Shown in pieces: positions 10,756 to 21,292 of a stretch of 64,000 nucleotides of DNA (position 1 is the first letter of the stretch; each line of letters begins with the position of its first letter). Made by a program: the position numbers and the translations under genes. Where the stretch lies: assembly GCA_900073065.1 (NCBI GenBank), contig FJOG01000007.1, positions 1,663,156-1,727,155 on the forward strand. The letters run 5' to 3'. This stretch comes from Phialocephala subalpina. Its lineage: Eukaryota > Ascomycota > Leotiomycetes > Helotiales > Mollisiaceae. The notes under the pieces were generated by a model. That model saw only the letters and a list, made by a program, of their open reading frames with translations, ran no database searches and had not been told where the DNA came from.

Positions 10756-11741
10756 ATGTCCGTCCTAGTCACAGATCTCAAACCCCACTTAGCCCTCGTC
10801 ACCGGCGCAAGCGGAGGCATCGGAAGAGCAACATGCCTAGCATTAGCCAACTTGGGGTGCTCAATAGCCGTGCATTACCACTCTTCGAAAGACAAAGCTG
10901 ATTCTCTTATCGAGGAACTGAAGAAGAAAGGTGTTAGAGCTGAAGCTTTCAAGGCCGATTTGACGAAATATGAAGAGGTAGTTACCCCGCTACCCCGCAC
11001 TTTGTGGAGTCAAATGCTCTCAATTCCAACTCTCTCAACTTTTGATATACTTTACCTCCTCAATGTACCTTTCGAGTGATAATTATGATTGGGATGTGTT
11101 CTAGGTCCGCGCATTGCACAAAGCAGTCATCTCCTCCCTCGGCCCACCGACAATCCTCTTCAACAACGCAGGCCTAACTCTAAAATCCGGTATAAAATCC
11201 ATAACCGAAATCTCAATCGAAGACTTCGAGCACACATGGCGGGCGAATTGCGGTTCAGCATTCCTCATGACGCAGCTTTGTTTACCTGAGATGGAGAAGA
11301 ACGGATGGGGAAGGGTGATTTTCTGCTCGAGTGTGGCGGGTTTTAATGGGGGGGTTGTTGGACCGCATTATGCGTATGTATTCCGTCTACCAGCTTTTGA
11401 TCATTTCGGACACTGATAATATTTGGGGACAGATCTTCAAAATCAGCACTGCATGGGTTGGTTCATTGGCTTGCGGGTGCGTATGCTAAGAGTGGTGTTA
11501 CGGTTAATGGGGTTGCTCCGGCGTTGATTCAGGATACTACGATGTTGCCTGGGAATAATGAAGATCTGGCGAAGAGTGAGTGGCCCCGAAGTTGGTTTCA
11601 AGATACTAACAGGAGGTAGAAATCCCAATCGGACGACTAGGTTTTCCGGATGAGATTGCCGAAACTGTGCTCTGGATGGTTAAGACTGGCTATGTCACGA
11701 ACAAGGTCATTGGTGTGGATGGAGGTTTCTTTGTTCAGTGA
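10756..11741 (+). CDS. Short-chain dehydrogenase/reductase (FabG-like)
   Basis: Four exons: 10756-10977, 11105-11373, 11433-11575 and 11620-11741, total 251 residues, the standard SDR length. Visible motifs: cofactor loop TGASGGIG near residue 16, NNAG near 94, catalytic Ser149/150 (CSSVAG), Tyr163 and Lys167 in HYASSKSAL, and the C-terminal VIGVDGGFFVQ. The N-terminal glycine loop and acidic/basic residues after the second strand fit NADP(H). The closest named activity is 3-oxoacyl-ACP reductase, but fungal SDRs of this type act on many ketones, so the substrate is open. No signal peptide; expected cytosolic or mitochondrial. Confidence 0.92.
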
Positions 11742-12622
11742 ACCGAGATTACTAAATGACATTGTTCGACACAATCCATGAGTCTATATTATCGTCTTTG
11801 AAACTGTTCTAAATGCTTTGTTGTCTTTGTTGGCAATTGTGAATGTCTTATCTCGCTTGTACTTGTCCTCGTAAACAATAGACATTCAAGCGCAATGGTC
11901 TCGTTGTTTCGAACGCTAGTGCTCTGGGGTTGAACAAGATGCGCTAGCGCTTTACATAACGGGTCTCTAGCTCGACATCTACTATACTAACTGACGTCCC
12001 TGTGAGGCGAGATCCCTATCATTTCTAACTCTCGCCATTAAATCACAAATATCTCAGTATAAAATAATATTATTCTCTTTACAATACTTTAGACTTATTT
12101 CGAGCTATCCGAGTCTAATTCCTACCTCCGTATTTTCTTTTAAATAACTTATCTAGAAATTCCTTAATTATATTTTAATCGTTTATTATTTCAAACGTTA
12201 TAATTTTAAGGTATACTTTTTCTATGTTTTAATAATATTCTCGTGGCTTAAAACTCTAGTAAACTTAGGAAAATAAGTCTAATTAATTTATAATAATTCT
12301 TTTGAATTCACTTTCAAAGGGGGAAAGTTTCGTTGCAAGAAGATTTGGACGATCTATGAACCAGCGAAACATTGATCGGCTATATTTGCTTGTTTCTAAA
12401 TTTAAGGCCTCAGGCATGAAAGATCAACTGTGGCTGGAAGCTCAGGAGGCGAGTTCGTTAAAATGATCTTTCTGCCTTAGGCGACAGCATTCTACCACAC
12501 AGGTTCGTACGCGAGACGAGCTAACGTCATCACAATCAAATGACGTCCATCAAAGAGATTAAGCTTATACATCAGAACGTCGTCATTGTACATTAGCAGA
12601 AACAGCGATAAGCCTCTCCGAG
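11742..12622. other. Intergenic with a small AT-rich block (about 12030-12310)
   Basis: Roughly 280 bases become strongly A+T-rich with TAA/TAT runs, unlike both flanks. It looks like an old RIP-mutated repeat fragment, but no terminal repeats could be matched. No gene seen. Confidence 0.5.
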
Positions 12623-14332
12623 ATGCAAAGCACAATCTGTGACCGGTTATACATTATCCAAGAGATCCCTGGCAAAGACTATGGCCTTGTCGCAGCAACG
12701 ACGGTCACCAAAGGCACGCGCATTCTCTCCGAATCCCCATTGTTCAGGGTGCCTCGAGGCGGGAACTCTAAGGAGTAGCTTCGTAACCCCATCTCTAAGA
12801 AGGTTGCTACCCTCTGGGAAGAACAGCGACAGGCATTTCTCTCTTTGCGCAACTCTTTCGAGGATGAAGACGGCCTAGAGCTCGGAAGAGTTCAGACTAA
12901 TGCGCTGCCTCTTGGATCTGATGCTACGACAAGTGGTATCTTGTTAGACTCGTCCCGCATCAATCACTCCTGCAATACCAACACCCAGAACACTTGGAAT
13001 GAGAATCTTCAGAAGCTCACGATCCACACCATTCAGGACATTACGAAAGGCGACGAAATCATAATCTTCTCACTACCCGCCGAAACCGCAGCGCCCGCCT
13101 GCACGCTCTGCAGACCGACTTCCACTTTACTTGTTCCTGCTGTCTCTGCTCCCTGCCCCTTGACCAGCGCAAGACGAGCGATAAAAGATGGGACGAGATC
13201 CAGAGGCTTGACAACTCAATTGGTAACGGAACAGGGGTTTTATCTGCCCTGTTGCAGACGCTACACGACGTACATAAACTGTTGAATCTCCTCGATAGCG
13301 AAGGGCTCGTTGATGCGAGTGTTCCGAGAGCCTACTATGATGCCTTTCAGATTGCCATCACGCATGGAGATATAACAAGGGCAAAGGTTTCTGCTGAGCG
13401 AGCGGCTTCTACTCGGGAAATTTTGGTAGGCAACGACAGTCCAATGGTACAAAGGATGAAGAGCTTGGCTAGAAACCTTTCTCAGCACATGGCAGACGGC
13501 TATTCGATGAAATGGAGAACAGCAGAGGATGATATCCCAAGAGAACTCAGTAAGAACGAGTTTGAACCTTGGCTCTGGAAGAAGGAAATCGCAGAGGTCC
13601 CGCAGTACGCTGACTTGCGGAGCGAGACAGCCTTTCCTGCGTTCGATAGCCTGCTCGAAGAGAACGAGATTAGCCTAGAGTTCTACGAGAGCGCAGATGA
13701 GGTTTCATACCGTCCGCGCAAAAATTGGTGCTCCCTTGCCGAGATTATTGACGTCGAGAAGTTTTTGCGCCTAAGGCTCATCGTCAAGGGTAAGTCCGGT
13801 CGTGCAGTTCCGATTGCTTTCTACACTGACGATCGTGGTCTTGAACTAGACCCATCATATGCCCAAGAAGGCTTCACAGTTGGCGATTCTCTACGCTAAG
13901 CAGCATGGGTTCCTAGATCTCTCTGTGGGGATTCGCTACGAGGATCCAACGGTAATGAAGGTAATACCGCTGGAACCGAGGATTTTTTCGCTTAATACTA
14001 ATCAAATTTTCGTGACAGATTTTCTCCCTCTCGTTGGGTGAATTGTTGACCCTGAACAACAAGATACAGCAATACGCAACGGAGCCGAAGGGCATAAGGA
14101 CATGCCAGGGATGTAATCAGAAAGCGACCTCTTTGAAAACTTGCTCGAGGTGCGGCTTGTCCTAGTACTGTAATAAGGTATGGAAGCTTTTTTTTGCCAT
14201 CGGTGGGTTTGAGGCAGCTCTAACTCTTGCAGTCATAACTAGTCCTGTCAAATTACTGGCTGGAATGAGAAGGGTCACAAAGAAGATTGCAAGCTACTCA
14301 AGGATCCTGATTTGCGGAGACTGTTCTCGTGA
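12623..14332 (+). pseudogene. SET-MYND (SMYD-like) protein methyltransferase, broken
   Basis: Reading across breaks gives an almost complete SET-MYND protein. The N-terminal SET part (KDYGLVAATTVTKGTRILSE) ends at TAG 12776-12778; the same frame continues with the post-stop helix and the SET core INHSCNTNTQNTW ... GDEIIIF. Near 13075-13090 a single base is missing and the reading moves to the next frame (HALQTDFHFTCSCCLC). Near 13880 one base is extra. An intron near 13962-14018 leads to a MYND finger (CQGCNQ ... CSRC ... YCNK ... CQITGW ... HKEDC) interrupted by TAG 14163-14165 where Trp is expected; a second intron is 14178-14242. Both stops fit C-to-T or G-to-A change at CpA. The intact homologue would methylate lysines of histones or other proteins. 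Recent decay, since homology is strong throughout. Confidence 0.88.
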
Positions 14333-14425
14333 AACGGGACGTTTTTGAAAATTGCTATAGATTTGGTCTGGATCTCCCAGGAGGAAAAGAATAATAGGGC
14401 GGGCTTTTTGCTAATCGCTGCGCTT

Positions 14426-15676
14426 TCATGTTTGTCCTTCGTGCTTCTTGCCATCGGCTTTGGTTTCCACTCCGTCGACATGCTTTACAGCACTCTCAGC
14501 TCCTGCGTCTTCAGAATTGTCCACACCGTCCCATTTGGAATACAAGTCCTTTGGTAGCATCGTTTCCCCGTCGGCCTTCCAAACTACCAATTTATCCCCC
14601 TTATCGTCATATTTGACAGTAGCATTTCCACCACACCCCTTTACTATGTTGAGAATCTTGCTAATCAGTGCAGCCAATTTCCTCAGATCATTCTGGTTGC
14701 CTTCTTCCCATCTTTTGACCTGAACCGCTACATCTTCAACCTCTGGTACTTGAAACGTACCCCTGGTGTGGTAAGCCCGCACAAGCTTCGGAGTTTGAGA
14801 TACCCAGAGCTGTGGTACGACCTCTTGAAGCCGAAGAGGCTTATGGGAGACACGGGTTTTGAGTTCAAGGGTTGATTCGAGCGGGACTGCCCGGCCCTCT
14901 TCTCTGATCGTCAATCTGGACCCAGCTGGAGTGGTAGTAGGAGGGCTGTTGGTCGGAGATAGAGACAACGATTCTAGCAAGCTGGAGAGACTGTCGTTTT
15001 CTTGCTTTTTGCTATTCGGAGAAGGGATGATTGTATCAGCGTCGAGCATGACATATCCGTCCGTTTCATGGCGGACAATAAGGTTGAGATCGCTAAAGCG
15101 GTATGAGATGATTCTGTGATGTCCAGTACCACCTCTGATCTGGTTAGTAGTGTTTGCCTTCTCGAATTCATGGCCATAGCCCCTGAATTCATGTGGTCCG
15201 ATGAACTCGTGGGTAGCCGCCTCCTTGCGACAGAAAATTGCAGTGTTTTTCGTGACCTCGATGTTGATAGTGAATGTATCGAGTCCGTTTCCAGTTGAGC
15301 TGGGGTTGATAAATGAGAGGAGTTTACGGATATTGTTTCGGTCGGTCACGACATCAATCGAACGGATGTCATATGAAGGATTTGCGATGTACAATGCGCG
15401 GAACAGGGGTTCCAGCGGACTGTCCGGATGGCGAGCTGCATTTTGGGCGATGTAGATAAGGCCAGAATCCTTTTTTAGCCGCCTGGGAACTCTTAGAGCG
15501 GACCAAAGAGGTGGGCAGCCCGGGACGGCAATGGTGGGCGTGGGTGCCTCAATCCAGTTGTAGGAGGAGAGATGTTTGACGTTAGTGATTGACGCCAGAG
15601 AAGGAGTATTGAGGTCTTGGAGATCTAGGCGAGAGATCTCGGCTATGGTGGTGGAGGTCATTGTTGAAGTTGGCAC
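14426..15676 (-). CDS. Conserved fungal protein (family often labelled geranylgeranyl pyrophosphate synthetase)
   Basis: Single exon, 416 residues. The first 210 residues contain conserved blocks I recognise from a large Pezizomycotina family: LSSYNWIEAPTPTIAVPG, DSGLIYIAQNAARHP, LFRALYIANPSYDIRSIDVV, TDRNNIRKLLSFI, and GFGHEFEKA-like GYGHEFEKANTT with STGHHRIISYRF-like text. Databases often name this family geranylgeranyl pyrophosphate synthetase, but no DDxxD prenyl-transferase motif is visible, so I treat the name as unreliable. The RHETDGYV segment and preceding blocks suggest a nuclease-like fold, which is a guess. The C-terminal 200 residues have a Ser-rich linker and a KRWEEGNQNDLRKL helix region. 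Its 3' end lies 94 bases from the SMYD pseudogene's. Confidence 0.85.
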   Translation of the reverse strand: MPTSTMTSTTIAEISRLDLQDLNTPSLASITNVKHLSSYNWIEAPTPTIAVPGCPPLWSALRVPRRLKKDSGLIYIAQNAARHPDSPLEPLFRALYIANPSYDIRSIDVVTDRNNIRKLLSFINPSSTGNGLDTFTINIEVTKNTAIFCRKEAATHEFIGPHEFRGYGHEFEKANTTNQIRGGTGHHRIISYRFSDLNLIVRHETDGYVMLDADTIIPSPNSKKQENDSLSSLLESLSLSPTNSPPTTTPAGSRLTIREEGRAVPLESTLELKTRVSHKPLRLQEVVPQLWVSQTPKLVRAYHTRGTFQVPEVEDVAVQVKRWEEGNQNDLRKLAALISKILNIVKGCGGNATVKYDDKGDKLVVWKADGETMLPKDLYSKWDGVDNSEDAGAESAVKHVDGVETKADGKKHEGQT

Positions 15677-15739
15677 AAACCAGGCGATCTAGAGACACGG
15701 TAGAAGGCCAGGCATCAAACTTGCCGGAGATAAAAACCC

Positions 15740-15777
15740 AGGAACTAGAAAAGATGGCAGGAACTAGAAAAGATGGC
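15740..15777 (+). repeat. Tandem repeat, 2 x 19 bp, exact
   Basis: The unit AGGAACTAGAAAAGATGGC occurs twice head to tail. Confidence 0.9.
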
Positions 15778-15892
15778 GACGAAATCTCGTTACGTCTTAT
15801 CCAGCCTGACTCCTTTCTTTGCTTGTGCAGCTAGAAGCATCTAAGTTCCACACGGTCGCACAGCTTCAAGCTTCAGCCATTTAGAGTAGCTT

Positions 15893-15960
15893 CAACACAT
15901 ACTTCGTGCCAACGCATACTTCGTGTCAACGCCTACTTCGTGGCAGCGCATACTTTGTAC
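15893..15960 (+). repeat. Tandem repeat, 4 x 17 bp
   Basis: Unit CAACGCATACTTCGTGT with one to four substitutions per copy. It is 260 bp before the broken secreted-protein locus. Confidence 0.88.
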
Positions 15961-16223
15961 CGAGGCCTCAAAGTTCATTGGCACGGATTCCTTTTGCTTG
16001 TCAGTGGCCCGTCGTAAAGTCTCATCAGACCCCTCGTGACTCGCGACCACGTGCCTCATATCTTGTATGTGCAGCTTGAGCTTTCTCTATTTACTAGGGG
16101 ATTCTCGCCACGCAGGGATGTCGGTTACCTTCGTTCAACCTGCATTCAAGGTTCGAACTCACATTCCGCAACAAGATCTTACCATAATCTACATATTCCC
16201 TCAACGTCCACACCATCAGCCTC

Positions 16224-17106
16224 ATGCTCCTCCTCCTCTTCACCACCAACGCAATCGCGTAATCCCTCTACGTCCTGAACTGCAGAACCGGCATGCCTGC
16301 GCAAATGTGCCAACACATCTACCACCTCGGCTGCACCCAAGATGAAACTCTCGTCAACGCTGCTCCCGAATCCGACGATAACGGTTACTGCAGCTCCGCA
16401 TCCTGCTCCTGTATCCCATTCAATGAATCACTCGGGGCCGGCTTCAACGTAACAGTCCATCCGTGGTCTTCAACAATGACTCTCCAACCTTCGGGAACAC
16501 CTACAGCAGAAATAGACCCAACTTTCAGTTCGATTCAAAGCTTCGTTAAATCAATGTCTGAAATCGTCGCGACTACGAGTTCGCTAGCAACGGAGACTAT
16601 TGGCTTCAGTCTGATTCCGACCTCCATGCCTAGAATCGAGACGGACAATATGACGAAAAGGTACTCACATATACACTCAAGAATCGCAACGAGGAGTATT
16701 CACTTCTCACGTACCATGGAGACCAAGACGAGAAACTCAACCAGAACCTACTGTCCCTCCATCTGAGCCAGCCCCTTCCTCGCCATTTCTTTCTGGCTTT
16801 GTTGGTATCTCGCCCTTTCCTTCTATGACGATCAGCACCAAGAGTGCATCTTCGGAGACATTCTCACCGTCCCTCTCGGGCTTCGTGGGTATCTCTCCTT
16901 TCCCTTCCTTGACGACTAGCACTGAGTCGCTGGAGGCCTCCTCAGAGACACTATCACCATCCCTCTCAGGCTTTGTCAGTATCTCGACCTTCCCAGCTCC
17001 GACGTCGAGAACTAAGTTCTCGGCCAGATCGGATCTTAATGTGGGGATGACGAGATCAACTTCTGTCCCTTCCGCTTCGCAGTCTGAGTCTACTTATGAT
17101 TACTGA
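16224..17106 (+). pseudogene. Secreted Cys-rich protein gene, disrupted (copy 1 of a tandem pair)
   Basis: The upstream part aligns with the leader of the intact gene at 17668. From ATG 16224 the frame reads a short hydrophobic signal sequence (MLLLLFTTNAIA), then TAA at 16260-16262, and continues in the same frame with a Cys-rich module: NCRTGMPAQMCQHIYHLGC and YCSSASCSC. A CAA-to-TAA change would explain the stop; an intron is unlikely because the next AG gives only 27 nt. After about residue 150 the frame stops and a Ser/Thr/Pro-rich repeat tail continues in another frame to TAG-flanked YDY-stop at 17106. An intron between the two parts (GTACTC donor at 16661) does not restore frame, so a second break is likely. 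Confidence 0.6.
16771..17025 (+). repeat. Coding-type tandem repeat, about 2.9 units of 84-90 bp
   Basis: Segments beginning near 16792, 16876 and 16966 encode near-identical text (SPSLSGFVGISPFPS, SPSLSGFVSISTFPA). The period is a multiple of three (84 and 90), which suggests past selection as protein. A single similar segment (STSLPSFVGLTSSPAP) is in the gene at 17668. Confidence 0.8.
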
Positions 17107-17667
17107 GCTGGCTACAGTATCTGAGAACAGATGGCGAGTACCTTTCGATTTTTGCATATAATATGAACAATAAATTTTCCTTTCTCCTTGAAACATTTCC
17201 AATGAACTTGGTGATCTTTTGCTCTATGCTCGCTCGCCAGGACTTTCTTCCCTCCCATACTAACCTCTTCTCTCCATAGTACATGCTTCAATACCCTTGG
17301 CCTGCCTTTATTACAATGTATTTTTGCTGGAAACTTCTCAGAAGTAACAAAGGAGTCCTTCCAAGGTACCCCGCTATTGTCTCCGCCATAACACAAGTCT
17401 AGCTTTGTTCACATTGTTCCTGTCTTGAAAACAAAAGCACTTATTTCAATTGTTCCGACAGACAAGAAGCACTCAAGTGGTTCGTTTTTTTTAGCTCCCA
17501 AGTATGCATATACAGTGTTTAGACACTTGAACAAGATGAGCGATGGTTCTATAAGATGCGTCCCTCGGCTGCCTCGTTCCGTTTTCATTCAATTCATATC
17601 CTACATCAGACCACAACAACTACACATCTACAACACAGCTAGCATGTGTTCTTTCAACATCCATAAC
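17107..17667. other. Spacer between the duplicated secreted-protein loci
   Basis: No gene seen. The sequence just after the stop codon here (GAGCTGGCTACAGTATCTGA) matches that after the stop at 18003, marking the duplication boundary. Confidence 0.6.
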
Positions 17668-18003
17668 ATGAGCCTCACGCTCCTACTCCTCCTAACATCC
17701 ATGGTCGTCTCCCACCCGCCGGCCGAGAATGGAACGCATACCCCCTGCCGCTCTCCCACGTGCACCATCAACCCCTCCACTCTAACCATGCTCTCCGTGT
17801 CAAGAATCGGGGACAAGAAGACATCGAGAACCGAGCAAGCCTCGTTTTCGACAAGTCTTCCTAGCTTCGTGGGCTTGACTTCGTCTCCTGCGCCCTCAAA
17901 TGAGGTGCAAGCGAAGGGAATGATGCTGGATGTGGTGGTGACGAGGAGTGAGGAGAGGGTATGGCTAAGGCCGAGTCCTATGGAGTCTGCGCGTGATTAC
18001 TGA
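17668..18003 (+). CDS. Small secreted Ser/Thr-rich protein (copy 2 of a tandem pair)
   Basis: 111 residues from ATG 17668; an alternative ATG at 17644 adds eight residues and weakens the signal peptide. The N-terminus MSLTLLLLLTSMVVSHPPAE is a classic cleavable signal, followed by a short segment with two Cys (CRSPTC), a Ser/Thr-rich stretch with one copy of the SFVGLTSSPAP motif, and the ending ESARDY. The leader, the stop-codon context and the motif match the disrupted locus at 16224, so this is a shortened tandem duplicate that has lost the Cys-rich module. Expected extracellular or wall-associated; no enzyme motif. Function unknown. Confidence 0.6.
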   Translation: MSLTLLLLLTSMVVSHPPAENGTHTPCRSPTCTINPSTLTMLSVSRIGDKKTSRTEQASFSTSLPSFVGLTSSPAPSNEVQAKGMMLDVVVTRSEERVWLRPSPMESARDY

Positions 18004-18666
18004 GCTGGTCTCGGTATCTGAATAGAGCTATTGTAAGTTTGGATTTTGATAAATGTCAATATTTTTCATGCTTGTAGTTTTGAGTAATGAATTTTTTTCC
18101 CTTTTGACAGTACGGTTTTGTGATGCATGTGTGATATAAATAAAGCATAATATTTACAGCTAATTTTGTAATAATTGTGTTTTCCTTTCCCTCATGCTTT
18201 CTATCTCAAGAAGAATAGCAGGGAGTTGAAGGACTTGAAAGATGTGGGCAACTCTTTTAAAGTCCGAGGAATCGTAGATTGTCATGCTCGCGACCCGATG
18301 CCCAAACCTTTACGTCAAATTTTCTCGTTGTTCTTGTGATTTCTAAACCCCCAATCGCAGAAACATCGGTCGCCGCCGAGCTCGCCAAGCTGCAAGAGCA
18401 TGGAGGGGATGCACCTCGAAAGTCAAATCTCCACCTTTTTGATAACTCCGAATTCCACCCCCTCCTTCTCGGAGACCCCTACACATACATTGGCAAATCG
18501 GATATCTTGGGAGCCGCGTTGAGCTTTGACATCCGAGGAGCCTTGCTGTCTATCTTTGAAGCATATGTCCGAAGTTCTCATATAAATCAGATATAATTGC
18601 TGTCTATACTTCCTTTCCTTGACTCCCAACCCCGAACTTTCTTCTCCTCCAATCTTTCTATCACTT
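18004..18666. other. Intergenic, no gene seen
   Basis: Upstream of the second SDR. Contains an AT-rich 3' UTR-like stretch and no supported frame. Confidence 0.5.
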
Positions 18667-19490
18667 ATGTACTGCGCAGTACCAATAATGCACAACAAAG
18701 TATTCGCCATCACTGGCGGTGCCAGTGGCATCGGCTTCGCACTTGCCAAAAGCCTTCTCGCTAAAGGAGCAAAAGTCTCCGTGTGCGACATCTCCCAGCA
18801 AAATCTCGCCACAGTTTCAAAGCAACTCGTCTCGGACAACATCCTCTTTTCAATCTGCGATGTAGCAGAGCAATCATCAGTCAAGACCTGGATTCAGGAT
18901 ACCATCAAGCACTTCGGACGTCTAGATGGTGCAGCGAACGTCGCGGGTTCATTGGGCAAATCGAATCAATACGACAGTCGAATCGTCAACATTGATGAGT
19001 CTGATTGGGACAGAATTTTGAGAATCAACCTCACTGGAACGATGTACTGTGTTAAGGAACAGTTGAAGAATATGTCTAGAGGCGGCAGCATCGTCAATGT
19101 GACATCCTATGCTTCTCTGCAAGGGGTGCCGAATTTCGGTCCTTATAGTGCTGCGAAGCATGGCGTTATTGGGTTGACGAAGACTGCGGCGAAGGAAATG
19201 GGGCCTGATGGTATCAGACTTAATGTCGTCGCACCGTAAGCTTGAACCTAGATTGTCCGTACAGAGAAAGTACAAGAGCAAATGCTGACATGTGCGGTAG
19301 TGGAAACATTGATACACCGATGCTGCGGGCTTTGGGTGATGCGGCGGTCGTTCGAGTTGTTAAAACTCAGCCCATTCCTCGTCTTGCTACCCCAGAGGAG
19401 GTTGCTTCCGTGATCAGCTTTTTGCTTGGGCCCGAGTCCTCGTTCGTTACGGGTTCAGTCTATACTGTGGATGGTGGCCTTACTGCATAA
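18667..19490 (+). CDS. Short-chain dehydrogenase/reductase
   Basis: Two exons, 18667-19235 and 19301-19490 (65-nt intron, GTAAGC...GGTAG), 252 residues if the first ATG is used, 245 from ATG 18688. Motifs: ITGGASGIG, acidic CDIS after the second strand (points to NAD rather than NADP), NVAGS in place of NNAG, catalytic Ser147 (TSYAS), Tyr160 and Lys164 (PYSAAKHG), and [12 protein letters not shown] at the end. The splice restores [13 protein letters not shown]. Together with the cupin, hydrolase and MDR reductase that follow, and the bZIP gene ending 57 bp downstream on the other strand, it may belong to a small catabolic group. Substrate not predictable. Confidence 0.92.
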
Positions 19491-19546
19491 GTATTGAGAA
19501 AAATTGCAGCGAAGTTGGGAAAATCAAGTCCTTTGTATTGCTTCAA

Positions 19547-20636
19547 TCAAAATCTGGGAATATCAATCTCTGCGACATCCTGAAAAGTCAAAACGTCCTC
19601 GCCCCGCTTTGATCGCCAGTAATTCGTTGAAAGAAAAAGTTCTGTGCAACCTTCAAGCACCCATTTCCATTCTCTCGAAAATGCCTCGGTGACTTCCCAA
19701 TTCGAAGGATCCCAAGCCTCACCCCAAACAGCAATACCTGTTAGTTCGCCTGTCTTGTGGTCCCGTCCAACTAGATCTCGACACAGCTTCATTTCGTCAA
19801 ATGAGCTGCCTGCTTGTATCAAATTGTCCCTCATGCGTGGTATTGGAAATAGGTCAAGCCATGGATGATGAAGTATGGTCCTCTGTATCGAAGTAGGCTG
19901 CAGACTAGGTGGAATGTGTGACAACTCAGTGTTGAGTGTATTAAATGGAGATATGGCGCCATCATCATTCGTACCCGCAACTGTCAGGTGAAGAGCATGT
20001 ATGTTTCTAACAAATGCTCTGTACATATTATAATGGATCAGGGTGAAGAGATTGTTGGATGTCGGGTCATCGAGACTGGCCTGCCGTGTCCATTTTTCGA
20101 ACTGGATTATCGCATTTTCGTGGCAACCTCGAGATTCATCCCAAGGGTCAGTGCTTGAGGGGGTGCTAGTGTGGCATATTCGGGGCGGGGATTCTGACGA
20201 AAACGACGACGATGTATGTGCATGGTGGCTATTACGGTCGCCATGCCCACCCGATTCTCGTAATCGCTTTTGGTTAGGCATAGCAATGCGTGAGAAGGTA
20301 GACGATGTATTAGAAGAGCAGGCATTGGGCGGGCTGGGGAGCCGACGTCCATCCTGCTCAACTCTACTATTCTCGTTCGGTGCTTTACTCCCGTTGGCTA
20401 ATCGCAGTCCTGTATGGGGAATTAGAGCTTGCCACAACCACGTAATTAATAGCGGACTAACTGCGCGCCCTCTGGTTTACACGATTCTGTAATGTTCTGC
20501 GCTTTGGGGGGCTTTGAATCCCGGTCCAGTCCTCATCCTGAGCTCCTACGGCGTTCTGTTGAGGCATCGACTCAAGGAGTATCATTTGGCTATTTCCGGC
20601 TCCAATTTGGCTGAAGAATGAAGGTCTAGACTCCAT
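19547..20636 (-). CDS. bZIP transcription factor with DUF3425 domain
   Basis: Two exons, 20462-20636 and 19547-20409, with a 52-nt intron inside the basic region; 345 residues. Joining the exons gives KRRTLQNRVNQRARR, a bZIP basic region (N-x3-R-x3-R-like spacing); it would be missed if only the long exon were called. The leucine zipper is weak. A disordered Ser/His-rich middle is followed by the fungal DUF3425 domain: HHPWLDLFPIPRMRDNLI, ELTGIAVWGEAWDPSNWEVTE, and LSTNYWRSKRGE. Proteins of this architecture act as pathway-specific or stress regulators in ascomycetes. Its position amid oxidoreductases makes it a candidate regulator of them (inference). Confidence 0.9.
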
Positions 20637-21292
20637 AATTTGATGACCAGGGTCGAGCTAGAGCTGTTCCAGGCTGGAGTAACCGCTGAGAGTCCACGTT
20701 TGTTTACAAGGGTGGGAGGGATGAGACCGGCGATAAGGAGTAGGATTATGTCTGTCAGCGGAAATTGTTGAGCCCAAACCGCTTCAATCTCTCGTCCGGA
20801 GCACGTAATGAATCTGAGGGTAGGGTACTGAAGGTGGCGATTCAGGAAGCGTCAACTGGAGATCAGAAAAAGATCATGCAAGTTGATGACAAGCTAAGGG
20901 CTTAAATCCGGCCAGCCAAAATGATGCGCATGCCCCACTCTTAAATCCGGTTGTCATCGCCAAGCCATTTTAGAAAGCTTAACTCCTCACTAATACAAGT
21001 CTGGATTAGAGCGTAAGCAGATCGCAGAATATCTGTATTTATCGGTTGAAATGATTGGCGAATCGTCCTTTTGGGTTTTTGCCCCTGAATCAGCCGATTT
21101 TGCTCCTCGCTTGATGACTTCATGCATCTGAACACCACACTACCTGAGTAGAAGTATACATACAGCTTGGCCAAGTCTTTTCGAGAAGGTAACACGCCAG
21201 CTTATTTCACCACCAACCAGCTTCAAAATCGCTAGACACCTTCCATCCCATAAGTTCATCCTACAGTACGCAACCGTCAAGAAAGATTCATC
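20637..21292. promoter_or_regulatory. Divergent upstream region of the bZIP and cupin genes
   Basis: 656 bp between divergent starts. No site could be assigned by eye. Confidence 0.45.

Larger units (their letters stand above)
15677..16223. other. Intergenic with two short tandem repeats
   Basis: Contains a two-copy 19-bp exact repeat (15740-15777) and a four-copy 17-bp repeat (15893-15960). No gene seen. Confidence 0.6.

Noticed and set aside
16231..16320. 27-nt intron removing the TAA at 16260
   Set aside because: The segment GTAATC to GCAG is far below the minimum intron size, so a nonsense mutation is the better reading.
16737..16922. Minus-strand frame with repeated EGKGEIPTKPER text
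   Set aside because: It is the reverse shadow of the plus-strand Ser/Pro repeat; the repeat period divisible by three keeps both strands open.
20505..20530. Possible tRNA T-arm (TTGAATCCCGGTCC)
   Set aside because: No acceptor stem or anticodon arm could be folded around it, and it lies inside the first exon of the bZIP gene.
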